In this document: positions 53,851 to 62,445 of the stretch, piece after piece
Layout: each line of letters begins with the position of its first letter
How positions within the stretch are numbered: position 1 is the stretch's first letter
Assembly: GCF_021554725.1 (NCBI RefSeq)
Contig: NZ_JAIZDP010000010.1
Coordinates: 1-64,000 of the forward strand
DNA from: Sinomonas notoginsengisoli
GTDB taxonomy: Bacteria; Actinomycetota; Actinomycetes; Actinomycetales; Micrococcaceae
Length of the DNA stretch: 64,000 nucleotides
Direction: 5' to 3'
Made by a program: the position numbers and the translations under genes
Notes under the pieces: generated by a model
Seen by the model: only the letters and a program-made list of their open reading frames with translations
The model's database searches: none
Told to the model about the DNA's origin: nothing

Positions 53851-55592
53851 GCCCAGGACAGTACCCCAAGGGTGATGCGGCTCGGCGCGCCTCCACCGAA
53901 GTGCACCTGCTGATGTGCCACCAGGGTGTCCGACGAGTCGAGCGCCTTGGCACCCGTGTTGAGGCTTCGGTCCCAGCGCGGGTGGCAGCTCGATGTCACC
54001 TGGACGCGGATGCGGTCGCCGGGCTTGAAGGTGCACGCTGTGGACCAGAGGCTGATGGTGAATTCCTCAACCTGGCCGGGCGTGAGCGGGCGCCGCGGCG
54101 CGCCGGCGCGGAAGACGCCGTCGCCTGCGCACGCGTCGCGCCAGGACGCGCGCACGATTCCGTCGGTGAGCCCCATCGAACGGCCGTCTGGGCTCACCCT
54201 GCAGAGCCGGATCACGAAGTCGGTGTCAACGGCCGATGACGCCGCGAACAGCGTCGCAGTCACGTCGCCGAAGACGGTGAGCGGCTCGGTCAACGGCTCG
54301 GTCGTGAAGACGAGCACGTCATCGCGGGCCTCGACCCCCGACTGCTCGGCAGGCCCGGAGTAGTCGGGACCGAGGTGCATGGTGTTGCCTCCGGCGGTGG
54401 GCACCGGGTCGAGCGGGTCGTAGTCGTAGTCGACCGATCCTTCAGCGCCGCCCTCCCGGCCGAGGGAACCGTCCGCACCGAGGTACAGCTCCACGCGCCG
54501 GCCCGGATCGGGCAGTTCGTCGAAGCCCCGCCAGCGGTTCTCGCCCATGACGTACACGAGGACCTGCGGGAACGTGGGCTCGGGACCGTCGTGCAGGACG
54601 TGGCTGAACCACTCGGCGTGAAGGAATGAGAGGTCCCCGTACGGTCCAACGGCTGCAGCGGACCCACCGGGGAACACCGAGTCGGGGAAGGTGCCCGTGT
54701 AGTTGGTGTGGCTCCATGGCCCGAGGATGAGGCGGGGCTGCGGGACGGAGGGATCCCGACGCGACGCCTCGACCTGAACCCGGTACTGGCCCAGCGTATT
54801 CGGCAGGAAGATGTCGAACCATCCCCCGATGTTCAGGGTGGGCAGCGCGACGGGCTTGGAGCTTGGCCAGTTCCAGGCCTCCGAGATTTCGCCGCCCGGG
54901 TCCTCACCCATGGGGGGGATGACATAGGCCTGCATGAACGTGCTTGCACGGGACTTGAGATCGTTGAGCGGGAGGGTGCCGTAAGCGGAACCGTCGGCGA
55001 ATGAGGCATCGAGTTCCCTCCACGCCTCGAGCTCGCACTGCATCCGGGCAGGATCCGAGGCGAACTCGCGGCGAATCGTCTCGAGCGAGTTCGAGCCGTG
55101 GCCCCAGCCCAGCCTCGAGCCGAGCTCGAATGCCCCTCCTCGGAAGAGGGCACCGTTGTCCGCGTTGCCGGCGGCACAGACCCCTGGGGCCAACGCATGC
55201 AGGCCGCGCGGACTGCGACGTGCGGCACGCCACTGGGTCTCCCCGAAATAGGAGCGGCCCCACATCCCCACCTTCCCGGTGGAGTACGGAAGGCTCGCCG
55301 CCCACTCCACGGCCTCGGCGCCGTCGTCCGCTTCCTGCTCGCTCGGGCTGAACACGCCGTCGGAGCCGAAGCGTCCGCGCACGTCCTGGAGGATGACGAC
55401 GAAGCCGGCAGCTGCGACCGTGGCGGGGTTGAAGTAGGCCGAGTTGACGGAGAGGTCGCGGCCGTACGGGGTGCGGGTCATGAGAACCGGGAAGCGCTCG
55501 CCTTCGGCGGAGGGCCGGTACACCGTCGAACGAAGGATGGTGCCGTCGCTGAGCGGCGTCTCAACGTCGTTTTCAATCAGGACGTTGTGCAT
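53847..55592 (-). CDS. CocE/NonD-family alpha/beta hydrolase
   Basis: A 581-residue hydrolase of the CocE/NonD (S15 X-Pro dipeptidyl-peptidase) superfamily. The nucleophile elbow is GMWGRSYFGETQW; RFPVLMTRTPYGRD opens the barrel, VVILQDVRGRFGSDG carries the oxyanion tyrosine/arginine region, and a C-terminal jelly-roll begins at EPLTEPLTVFGDVTATLF. Such enzymes cleave esters or amides of small acids and amines. It starts one base inside the transporter stop and is probably co-transcribed with it, so the transporter may bring in the substrate. Confidence 0.87.
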   Translation of the reverse strand: MHNVLIENDVETPLSDGTILRSTVYRPSAEGERFPVLMTRTPYGRDLSVNSAYFNPATVAAAGFVVILQDVRGRFGSDGVFSPSEQEADDGAEAVEWAASLPYSTGKVGMWGRSYFGETQWRAARRSPRGLHALAPGVCAAGNADNGALFRGGAFELGSRLGWGHGSNSLETIRREFASDPARMQCELEAWRELDASFADGSAYGTLPLNDLKSRASTFMQAYVIPPMGEDPGGEISEAWNWPSSKPVALPTLNIGGWFDIFLPNTLGQYRVQVEASRRDPSVPQPRLILGPWSHTNYTGTFPDSVFPGGSAAAVGPYGDLSFLHAEWFSHVLHDGPEPTFPQVLVYVMGENRWRGFDELPDPGRRVELYLGADGSLGREGGAEGSVDYDYDPLDPVPTAGGNTMHLGPDYSGPAEQSGVEARDDVLVFTTEPLTEPLTVFGDVTATLFAASSAVDTDFVIRLCRVSPDGRSMGLTDGIVRASWRDACAGDGVFRAGAPRRPLTPGQVEEFTISLWSTACTFKPGDRIRVQVTSSCHPRWDRSLNTGAKALDSSDTLVAHQQVHFGGGAPSRITLGVLSWA

Positions 55593-56932
55593 CAGCGAAC
55601 AGCCTTCTTGCCAAGCTCATCGGTGTCGATCTTGTAGGTCTCGCGGACCCAGATGAGGGTGACGAGTGCAGAGATACCGCAGCAGATTGCTGTGAAGACC
55701 GCAACCGGAACCCATCCATCTGGGCCCGGACGCACAACGGCGGCGGCGATGGTGGGCGCGAAGCCGGTCACGATGAGCCCGAGCTGGGATGAGATCGCCG
55801 CACCCGAGTAGCGGATGCGGGTCGGGAACATCTCGGCCACGATGGCCGGACCGAGAGGGTTGACCATGCCGTAGCCAGCCACCATGACGAGGATCGAGGT
55901 GAAGAAGACGAGCGGGACGTTCTTCTCCGAGATCGACCAGAAGTAGGCGAAGATGGCCGCGGCGCAGATCACGTTGCCCACGATGAAGACGGGCTTGCGG
56001 CCGATCCGGTCGGCGAGGATGCCGAACAGGGGCTGCGCGATGATGCCGAGGCCCGCTGTGACGATCGTGGTGGCGAGCATGATGCTGCTCGAGACGAGGT
56101 GGCCATTCGTGGCGTACGAGAGGCTGAATGCTGAGACGATCGTGGAGACGACGGCCCAGACACCGAAGAAGATGACCTTGATGATGGTGGGCCAGTAGTC
56201 GCGGAAGACGACCTTGAGCGGAAGTTCGGACTTCGTTTCTCCGATTTCGCGGACTTGCTCGAACACCTCTGCCTCGGGGACGCGGCGGCGGATGACGAAC
56301 CCAGCGGCGGCGACGATGAAGCTCGCGAGGAACGGAATGCGCCAGCCCCACGCGAGCAGGTCGTCCTGTGGCATGAACGAGACCAGCAGGAACGCGATCG
56401 AGGCAAGCATGATGCCGGCCGCAGCGCCGGTGTTGACCCAGCTCGCGAAGAAGGCGCGACGGCGCGAGGGCGCGTGCTCGAGGGAGAGCGTGACGGCACC
56501 GACCGACTCGCCCGCGGCCGAGATGTCCTGGAGCACCCGCAGGAGCACGAGGATCACGGGCGCGGCCGCGCCGATCATGGCCGTCGGCGGCAGGCAGCCG
56601 ATGAGGAACGTCGCCAGACCCATGGAGACCAGCGTGAAGACGAGCATCTGCTTCCGCCCGACGCGGTCGCCGAAGTGGCCGATGAACGCCGCTGCCAATG
56701 GACGCACCACGTAGCCGATCCCGAGCGTCGCCATGGACAGGAACTGTCCAAGGAGCGGGTCGATCCCCGGGAAGAAGATCTTGTTGAAGACTAGCGCCGA
56801 GGCCGATCCGTAGATGAAGAAGTCGTAGTACTCGAGCGTGCTGCCGACGAAACTTGCGACGGCCGCCTTTCGGGCGTGGCGTCCGGGCGGCGCGACGACG
56901 GCAGAGGCCGTCGTGTCGAAACCAGCGGTCAT
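55592..56932 (-). CDS. MFS metabolite:proton symporter (ShiA/aromatic-acid type)
   Basis: A 446-residue transporter with twelve spans. ASFVGSTLEYYDFFIYG near the start, RPLAAAFIGHFGDRVGRKQMLV, LRVLQDISAAGESVGAVTLSLEHAP and the second half repeat ILADRIGRKPVFIVGN are signatures of the metabolite:H+ symporter subfamily used for organic and aromatic acids. AGGAG is seven bases before the ATG. First gene of the operon with the CocE-type hydrolase and DUF3237, divergent from paaX. Confidence 0.86.
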   Translation of the reverse strand: MTAGFDTTASAVVAPPGRHARKAAVASFVGSTLEYYDFFIYGSASALVFNKIFFPGIDPLLGQFLSMATLGIGYVVRPLAAAFIGHFGDRVGRKQMLVFTLVSMGLATFLIGCLPPTAMIGAAAPVILVLLRVLQDISAAGESVGAVTLSLEHAPSRRRAFFASWVNTGAAAGIMLASIAFLLVSFMPQDDLLAWGWRIPFLASFIVAAAGFVIRRRVPEAEVFEQVREIGETKSELPLKVVFRDYWPTIIKVIFFGVWAVVSTIVSAFSLSYATNGHLVSSSIMLATTIVTAGLGIIAQPLFGILADRIGRKPVFIVGNVICAAAIFAYFWSISEKNVPLVFFTSILVMVAGYGMVNPLGPAIVAEMFPTRIRYSGAAISSQLGLIVTGFAPTIAAAVVRPGPDGWVPVAVFTAICCGISALVTLIWVRETYKIDTDELGKKAVR

Positions 56933-57038
56933 TGCGGAACTCCTGGTGTTGGGGCGGGTAGGGCCGAGCGCGCTCCCGTTGACCTCGTCGTCTGTCCATT
57001 CTGTGGCGTGCGCCACTCGGCAGTTCTATGTTTGCGTT

Positions 57039-57052
57039 AAGTACGGCGTACG
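57039..57052. promoter_or_regulatory. Palindromic candidate operator in mfs-paaX divergent region
   Basis: AAGTACGGCGTACG (57039-57052) contains GTAC on each side of GGC, in the short region between the divergent transporter and PaaX genes, next to an AT-rich stretch (AATAAATATGCAAAG). The same 14 bases occur at 60333-60346. PaaX binding is a guess based on position. Confidence 0.35.
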
Positions 57053-57095
57053 TCAATAAATATGCAAAGTTTTTTCGGGCTGAGAAGATGGCCTC

Positions 57096-58001
57096 GTGCG
57101 CTACGACGGAGACGCGCGGGCCGGTGCGGCCGCGGTCGACTTCCCGAGACCCCAGCGAGGGGGCACGAGTCAGCACCTCCTCGTCACGATGCTCGCCGAG
57201 TTCTGGCGGTACACAGACCTATGGCTCCCCACTCGCGCGATCGTCCGCCTCGCGGAAGACATCGGGCTGACCCGGTCTGCGGTCACGACAGCTCTGAGCC
57301 GACTCAGCACACGGGGGGTCCTCGAGAACGACGGCGGCGGAAGGGCTTCGCGCTATCGCTTCACCGCAGCCGCCCGGGCCAGGCTTGTGATCGGCACGGC
57401 TCAGGTTGCCCAGTTCGGCGATCCGAGCGTGGCATGGGACCGGCGCTGGACAGCAGTCGCGTTCTCCATCCCCGAGAAGTCGCGCGACGTCCGCGAGGCC
57501 TTCCGCGCCCGCCTAAAGTGGCTCGGCTTCGCGCCTGTCTACGACGCACTCTGGTTCTCGCCTCGGGAGCGCCGGGAACAGGTTCAGGAAATTGCCGAGG
57601 GCTATGGCGTTGAGGATTTCATGGCCTTCCGGGTCGAGGACGACGCCTTCGAGGGCCGCCGCCCCGCCATTGTCGACATGACGGAGCTGCCGCGGCGCTA
57701 CGAGGAGTTTGCCGACGCAACCGAGGAACGCCTCCGCCATCTCCGCGCGGGAAGGCTTGCGCTGCGGGAAGGTTTCCGGGCCCGGATCGAGGTCCTGGAC
57801 GACTGGCGCGCGTTCCCATGGAACGATCCCGGAATGCCCTACGAACTCCTGCCCGAGGACTGGCCGCTCCTGCGCGCCCGGGAGGCATACGTCGCTGTCT
57901 TCGAGGCAACCGCTCCACTCGCCGAACGCCATGTCCTCGAGGTCCTCGGCGAGCTCGCGCCAGAGGCACGAGCCGGCGTCGTCGTCCCGTCGAAGCCGTG
58001 A
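57096..58001 (+). CDS. PaaX-family transcriptional regulator
   Basis: A 301-residue PaaX-type repressor. The helix-turn-helix lies in IVRLAEDIGLTRSAVTTALSRLSTRGVLEN; the central domain contains DRRWTAVAFSIPEKSRDVREAFRARLKWLGFAPVYDALWFSP, split by me into its key words AVAFSIPE and LKWLGFAPVYDALW; the C-terminal PaaX domain follows (FEATAPLAERHVLEVL near the end). PaaX proteins generally respond to aryl-CoA esters. GTG start, divergent from the transporter operon, which it probably controls. Confidence 0.86.
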   Translation: MRYDGDARAGAAAVDFPRPQRGGTSQHLLVTMLAEFWRYTDLWLPTRAIVRLAEDIGLTRSAVTTALSRLSTRGVLENDGGGRASRYRFTAAARARLVIGTAQVAQFGDPSVAWDRRWTAVAFSIPEKSRDVREAFRARLKWLGFAPVYDALWFSPRERREQVQEIAEGYGVEDFMAFRVEDDAFEGRRPAIVDMTELPRRYEEFADATEERLRHLRAGRLALREGFRARIEVLDDWRAFPWNDPGMPYELLPEDWPLLRAREAYVAVFEATAPLAERHVLEVLGELAPEARAGVVVPSKP

Positions 58002-58694
58002 GCGACACGAAGAGGAACCCGGCACCTCCCGATCCCACGTTCACCCGCTACGCCGCTACACCGCTACATCCCGGTGATCACGCGGAGGACGACGGGAACC
58101 CCCGCCGCTACACAGCCGCTACAGGCGCTCAACGTTATGCACGGCCGTCCGCCGACGCCAAAGGGGCACCCGCGGAGGTCGCCGGCCGATAGGACAGCGA
58201 CCCGTCCGCGACGCCGGCGAATGCAAGGGGCGCCCAATACTCCAGCAGGCTGCTGGACGATTACCCGCTCCATTTCTGGCCACCGCGAGGGACCGATCTG
58301 CCTGGGAGGCGTCACATGACTCTTCTCCCCCAGGGCACCTGATGGCCAGCAGAACTGCCAAGTGATGGCCAATAGATCTGCCCACCACTGCCATGGAGAG
58401 CATGCGGCTGGCGCTCCTGGACAGCTCCGACTAGCACCCCAAGGACCTGAACCCACAAGCGACGGCTGGGACAGGAAAAGGGCCGGGGCGGCCTCGTAGA
58501 ACCTCTCGTGCTCGGCGACTGCCAGCACCTAGCGGAGCCGGCACAGCTGCACGGGCGCCTTTCGAAACTGGTCGTTGACACCTCTTCCGAGCCTATTCTA
58601 CTGTTGCGATCATCTGTTTCGTACGATCCACTCCATACTGCGACCGCACTTTTCGTAACGTACCGCTGAGATTCCGGTTCTAGGAGATGACGCA
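58002..58694. other. Gene-poor region with IS-like repeats
   Basis: About 690 bases without a credible gene. It contains two direct 23-base imperfect repeats (58340-58362 and 58363-58385), both TGATGGCCA, six variable bases, CTGCC, followed by a partial third copy (CACTGCCATGG). This resembles the multiple terminal repeats of IS21-family elements, but no transposase reading frame is left. Three CCGCTACA-type repeats also occur near 58050-58110. The promoter of the sodium:solute symporter should lie in the last 100 bases. Confidence 0.5.
58340..58385. repeat. Tandem 23-base repeats, possible IS21-like end
   Basis: TGATGGCCAGCAGAACTGCC and TGATGGCCAATAGATCTGCC lie head to tail at 23-base spacing. 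Repeated blocks of this kind are typical of IS21-family termini, which carry multiple transposase-binding sites. No intact transposase is adjacent. Confidence 0.5.
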
Positions 58695-60095
58695 ATGAGT
58701 TCTGTGTGGGTGGTGCTGGTGATGGTGGCTGGCTACATGGCTTTGCTGGCAGGGATCAGCTACGTCGTTCGAAGGTCGTCGAAGACTGCCGAGGGCTTCA
58801 CCAACGGCGGGAAGTCCTTCCCCGCCTTCCTCATCGGCTTCCTGCTGATGTCCGAGTTCATCGGCACATCCGCCACCATCGGCACCGCCCAGGCCGCGTA
58901 CAAGGTCGGAATCTCCGCCGCCTGGAACGTTGTCGCACTCGCGATCGGGTTCGTGCTGTTCGGACTGTTCATCGCCAAGCGGTTCAGAAAACTCGGTCAC
59001 AACACCATCTCCGGTGCACTGGCGCACACGTACGGCGACGGCACCAGGCTTGCGACGTCGGTTCTGATGACGGTCGCCCTGCTCATCGTGGCGGTCGCGA
59101 TCTACGCTGCCGGCGGCGCGATCCTGCACGAGCTACTAGACATCAGCCAGAGTTGGGCCACGGTCATCATCGGCGTGCTCGCCACCTTGTACGTGGTCAT
59201 TGGCGGCATGCGTTCAGTCGTGTACACCAACGTCCTCCACGCGCTCCTGAAGCTGGGCACCGTCGCGCTGCTGGTCTTTGTGGGTCTGCACCGTGTCGGG
59301 GGCCTGGACCAGCTCAGCAGGAAACTCCCAGCAACCGCCTTCTCACTCGACGGTGTTGGCTGGGCACAAATCGTCGCCTGGCTGATCGCCGGGATCGGCG
59401 CGATCTTCGCCACGCAGTACGTCGTCCAGGCCGTCGTCAACGTCGACTCACCCCAGCGGGCCCAACAGGCGTCCTTCTACTCCGCGCTGCTGCTGATCCC
59501 GTTCGGCATCCTCGCCGCGGTGGTGGGCATGTGCAGCACGATCCTGTACCCGAAGATCAAATCCATCGACGCCCTGCCGGCGCTTGCCGTGGACATGGAC
59601 CCTGTGGCGACCGGTTTCGTGATGTGCGGCCTCACCGGCGCGATCCTGGGCAGCATCGCGGCGCTGATCCTCGGCACATCGACGCTGATGATGCGTGACT
59701 TCTACCGTCCGTACTTCAACCGCAGCGGTGACGACCGCAAGGACCTCGTCTTCCTTCGGATCGCCACCTTCGCTGCCGGTGTGATCCCCATCCTGCTGGC
59801 GCTCTACGCCAGCGACATCCTGTCGGTCACCTTCCTGGCCAAGTCCCTCCGCGCCTCCTTGGCGGTGCTCGTCGTGCTGATGTTCTTCAAGCCGAGCTAC
59901 GGCAGCAAGAAGGCGGCCATGTGGTCGATCATCCTGGCCGTCCCCGCCACAATCGGCTGGTTTCTGGCCGGTGACCCGTTCGGCGTGGACAACGCCTACA
60001 TCGCTGTCGCCACGCCGCTCGTGGTGATGACCATCGGTCACCTGGTGCGCGGATCGCAGCCCGAGGCAGCAAGGGCTCACGCCACGGAGGCATAG
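58695..60095 (+). CDS. Sodium:solute symporter (SSS family)
   Basis: A 466-residue transporter with 12-13 spans. KTAEGFTNGGKSFPAFLIGFLLMSEFIGTSATIGTAQAAYK, cited here by its key words FTNGGKSFPAF and EFIGTSATIGTA, is the conserved SSS N-terminus with the Na+-site residues; GGMRSVVYTNVLHALLKLGTVALL and QAVVNVDSPQRAQQAS match the second core repeat. Ligand could be a carboxylic acid, proline or urea. AGGAG lies eight bases before the ATG. Stands alone between two gene-poor regions. Confidence 0.88.
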   Translation: MSSVWVVLVMVAGYMALLAGISYVVRRSSKTAEGFTNGGKSFPAFLIGFLLMSEFIGTSATIGTAQAAYKVGISAAWNVVALAIGFVLFGLFIAKRFRKLGHNTISGALAHTYGDGTRLATSVLMTVALLIVAVAIYAAGGAILHELLDISQSWATVIIGVLATLYVVIGGMRSVVYTNVLHALLKLGTVALLVFVGLHRVGGLDQLSRKLPATAFSLDGVGWAQIVAWLIAGIGAIFATQYVVQAVVNVDSPQRAQQASFYSALLLIPFGILAAVVGMCSTILYPKIKSIDALPALAVDMDPVATGFVMCGLTGAILGSIAALILGTSTLMMRDFYRPYFNRSGDDRKDLVFLRIATFAAGVIPILLALYASDILSVTFLAKSLRASLAVLVVLMFFKPSYGSKKAAMWSIILAVPATIGWFLAGDPFGVDNAYIAVATPLVVMTIGHLVRGSQPEAARAHATEA

Positions 60096-60591
60096 GCGAC
60101 CGCCTCGAATGCCAGCTGGCCACGGAGTAGGCCACGCCGCGGCTGCGGAGGGCCTCCCCCGATTGCGGTCGTTCCCCGAGCGGCCCTGAGAACTGCAGCG
60201 AGCGGGATCCGTCGACGGAGGGGAGCCATGAACGTCGCAGCGCCGAGCTTTCAGGACTTCTCGCCGGCCGAGCGGGACCGCAAGTGGGACGACGCCGCGG
60301 AAACGGGTACACGGAGGACGAGCCGAACGAGAAAGTACGGCGTACGCCGATCAGACGTGCCTTCTCCATCTCCGCCGCCGCATCCCTGAACCACACCTCC
60401 GCGGAGCGCGCACATTCAGGGCAAAGGCACGGGCAGACTGTCTTCTCCCTTGCAGGAACCGGCTGCATGATCCTGTTCACCATGCTCCACGCCGCACCTT
60501 CTACCAGTGGCCAACAGCCTCAGCGGCTTGGCCAACACGTGGTGGCGTCTTCTTGGCTAACCAATGATCCAGGCCCGTCTCTTGGCCCGAA
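60096..60591. other. Gene-poor region with truncated reading frame and IS-like repeats
   Basis: About 500 bases with no complete gene. A well-formed start (GGAGGGGAGCC then ATG at 60228) opens a frame reading MNVAAPSFQDFSPAERDRKW, the style of an M24 aminopeptidase or similar enzyme N-terminus, but it ends at 60389 after 53 residues with a Ser/Pro-rich tail; it is probably a gene remnant. TGGCCAACA occurs twice at 21-base spacing (60508 and 60529). AAGTACGGCGTACG at 60333 repeats the paaX-region motif. Confidence 0.5.
60228..60389 (+). pseudogene. Truncated N-terminal gene fragment
   Basis: The frame begins with a strong ribosome site (GGAGGGGAGCC) and a plausible enzyme N-terminus (FSPAERDRKWDDAAE), then degenerates and stops after 53 codons. 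The part after residue 25 does not look like coding sequence of this organism. It is probably the 5' remnant of a gene lost by deletion or insertion. Parent family uncertain; creatinase/aminopeptidase P-like is one guess. Confidence 0.35.
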
Positions 60592-61755
60592 TCAAGGCTC
60601 ACTTCTCATCAGATGACCTGCTGGGACGGCGGGCCTTGGTACGGGAGAGTCTCCGCCTCGGCGTCTGTGGATGGGCGCGGAGAGACTACTCAGCCGCTGA
60701 CCGGTGCCGCCCCAGGTGCAGGCGATGATCTCGGCAGCGATAGAGACGGCGGTCTCCTCCGGGGTGCAGGCCCCCAGGTCGAGGCCGATGGGTGATGAGA
60801 GCCGGCGCAGGTCGGTCTCGCTCGTGCCCAATTCGCGCAGCCGGGCCATTCGGTCTTCATGGGTCCGTCTGCTTCCCATGGCGCCGATGTATGCGGCCTC
60901 GGTTCGAAGAGCTGTCCGGAGCAGTGGGATGTCGAACTTCGGATCATGGGTCAACACGCAGATCGCGGTGCGGGCGTCGACAGGGGTGCTGGAGAGGTAT
61001 TCGTGGGGCCAAGCGACAATTACCTCATCGGCTTCGGGGAAGCGGCTCGAGGTCGCGAACACGGGGCGCGCGTCGCAGAGGGTCACGTCATACCCGAGGA
61101 ACTTGCCGATGCGGACCATCGCACCGGCGAAGTCGATGGCCCCGAAGACGAGCATCCGGGGAGGGGGGGCGAACGAGGCGACAAAGACGGTGAGGTCCTC
61201 GTTCCGGCTCTCACCGTCGCGTCCCAGACGGATCGCCCCTGTTCGGCCGGACTTCAGGAATCCCCGCGCTTGGACCGACACGGCGGCGTTGAGGCGCTCG
61301 GGCCCGAGGGACCCCAGGGCGGATCGGCCGTTCACGACCAGATGGCGCCCTGCCCTTGCATCGCAGCCGACGACAGTCGCCGTGCTAACCGGTTCACGCG
61401 CCTTTATTGCTGATGCGAGCCTGGGGAATTCGGGGAACGTCCGAGGGTCGATGAGCTCGACGAATACCTCGATGGTGCCCCCGCAGGTCAGGCCCACCGC
61501 GAAAGCGCTGTCGTCCTGCACCCCGTAGGTTTCCGTCGCCGGCTCGCCGGTGTCGAGGACCTGGCGGGCCAGCTCGTACACCGCGCCTTCGACACACCCG
61601 CCTGAAACGCTCCCTACCACCTCTCCCGTCGCCGACACGGCCATCGCCGCTCCCGCGGGGCGCGGGGAGGACTGCCAGGTCCTGACCACCGTCGCCAGTG
61701 CGAACGGCTCCCCCTGCCTGAACCAGGAGTCGCACTGCTCGATGACCTCCCTCAT
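60592..61755 (-). CDS. xdhC: XdhC-family molybdenum-enzyme maturation protein
   Basis: A 387-residue protein. The N-terminal XdhC/CoxI domain contains WRFR-style EQCDSWFRQGEPFALATVV, SSPRPAGAAMAVSATGEVVGSVSGGCVEGAVYELA (conserved cysteine in GGCVEG) and TYGVQDDSAFAVGLTCGGTIEVFVE (second cysteine in LTCGG). The Rossmann half has MLVFGAIDFAGAMVRIGKFLGYDVTLCDARPVFA and ends AACTWGG-like. XdhC binds Moco and inserts it into xanthine dehydrogenase-type enzymes, usually after sulfuration. ATG overlaps padR stop by four bases. A target molybdenum hydroxylase is not in the window but should be near. Confidence 0.86.
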   Translation of the reverse strand: MREVIEQCDSWFRQGEPFALATVVRTWQSSPRPAGAAMAVSATGEVVGSVSGGCVEGAVYELARQVLDTGEPATETYGVQDDSAFAVGLTCGGTIEVFVELIDPRTFPEFPRLASAIKAREPVSTATVVGCDARAGRHLVVNGRSALGSLGPERLNAAVSVQARGFLKSGRTGAIRLGRDGESRNEDLTVFVASFAPPPRMLVFGAIDFAGAMVRIGKFLGYDVTLCDARPVFATSSRFPEADEVIVAWPHEYLSSTPVDARTAICVLTHDPKFDIPLLRTALRTEAAYIGAMGSRRTHEDRMARLRELGTSETDLRRLSSPIGLDLGACTPEETAVSIAAEIIACTWGGTGQRLSSLSAPIHRRRGGDSPVPRPAVPAGHLMRSEP

Positions 61756-62336
61756 CGGCCCTTCCTCCCCGTCCTGCTGCCTTCGCCTGCGCTCCCGCCG
61801 GAGGAGGCGGCCGACTGCTCGGCCTCGAAATCCTGCCAGAACAGCAAGGCGGCACGCTCGAGCTCGAGCCCGAGGCGCAGCGGGATCATTCTGGCGGCGA
61901 CATCGGCACGGTCTCCAAACCGGTCCTCCATGTCCTCGTACACGCGGATGCGCTCCCGGTGCTGGACCACTTGGTCCTTGGCCAGCAGCAGTAGGTCAGC
62001 AGGCTGGGCCAACTCGCTGAAAAAGAGCTTGAGCTCGGCGATGTCTCTGACCTGCATCTGCTCTCGGGTCGGCTGAGCGAGCCAGCGTTGGACCTCCCGG
62101 CGGCCCGCTTCCGTGATCGTGTAGGTCTGGCGGCGCCGGCCGTCCTGCTCGATAGTGACGGCAAGAAGCCCGGCCGCCACCAATGACTTGGGCTCGGAAT
62201 ACAGCTGGGCGTGGGGGAAAGGCCAGAAATAGCCAACCGAGTGGCTGATCGCGCGCTTCAGGTCATAGGACGTGCTTGGTCCGCGCATTGCGATCATTCC
62301 TAGGACGACGTAAGAGGTCGGGCTCAGCTTCACCAT
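61752..62336 (-). CDS. PadR-family transcriptional regulator
   Basis: A 194-residue PadR regulator. The winged helix-turn-helix lies in LSPTSYVVLGMIAMRGPSTSYDLKRAI, followed by the wing (AQLYSEPKSLVAAGLLAVTIEQDGRRRQTY) and a helical C-terminal domain with EMQVRDIAELKLFFSEL and a long amphipathic helix. PadR proteins often respond to phenolic acids. I use ATG 62336; GTG 62333 and an ATG at 62357 are in frame, and none has a good ribosome site. Overlaps xdhC by four bases and is divergent from the CoA-ligase gene. Confidence 0.84.
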   Translation of the reverse strand: MVKLSPTSYVVLGMIAMRGPSTSYDLKRAISHSVGYFWPFPHAQLYSEPKSLVAAGLLAVTIEQDGRRRQTYTITEAGRREVQRWLAQPTREQMQVRDIAELKLFFSELAQPADLLLLAKDQVVQHRERIRVYEDMEDRFGDRADVAARMIPLRLGLELERAALLFWQDFEAEQSAASSGGSAGEGSRTGRKGR

Positions 62337-62379
62337 TGACGCAGTATGCAGCATGCCGTAACGTCCCATCCATCCGAAG

Positions 62380-62390
62380 CAGACCGTCTG
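62380..62390. promoter_or_regulatory. Palindrome between padR and the CoA-ligase gene
   Basis: CAGACCGTCTG (62380-62390) is an 11-base inverted repeat in the 109-base divergent promoter region, followed by TTTAGACTGTAG. A PadR operator is plausible by position, but the sequence is not the classic ATGT-N8-ACAT PadR box. Confidence 0.35.
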
Positions 62391-62445
62391 ATTTAGACTG
62401 TAGCGGATTTTCGGCCAAGTGATCAACGTGGATCAGGAGAAGAGC

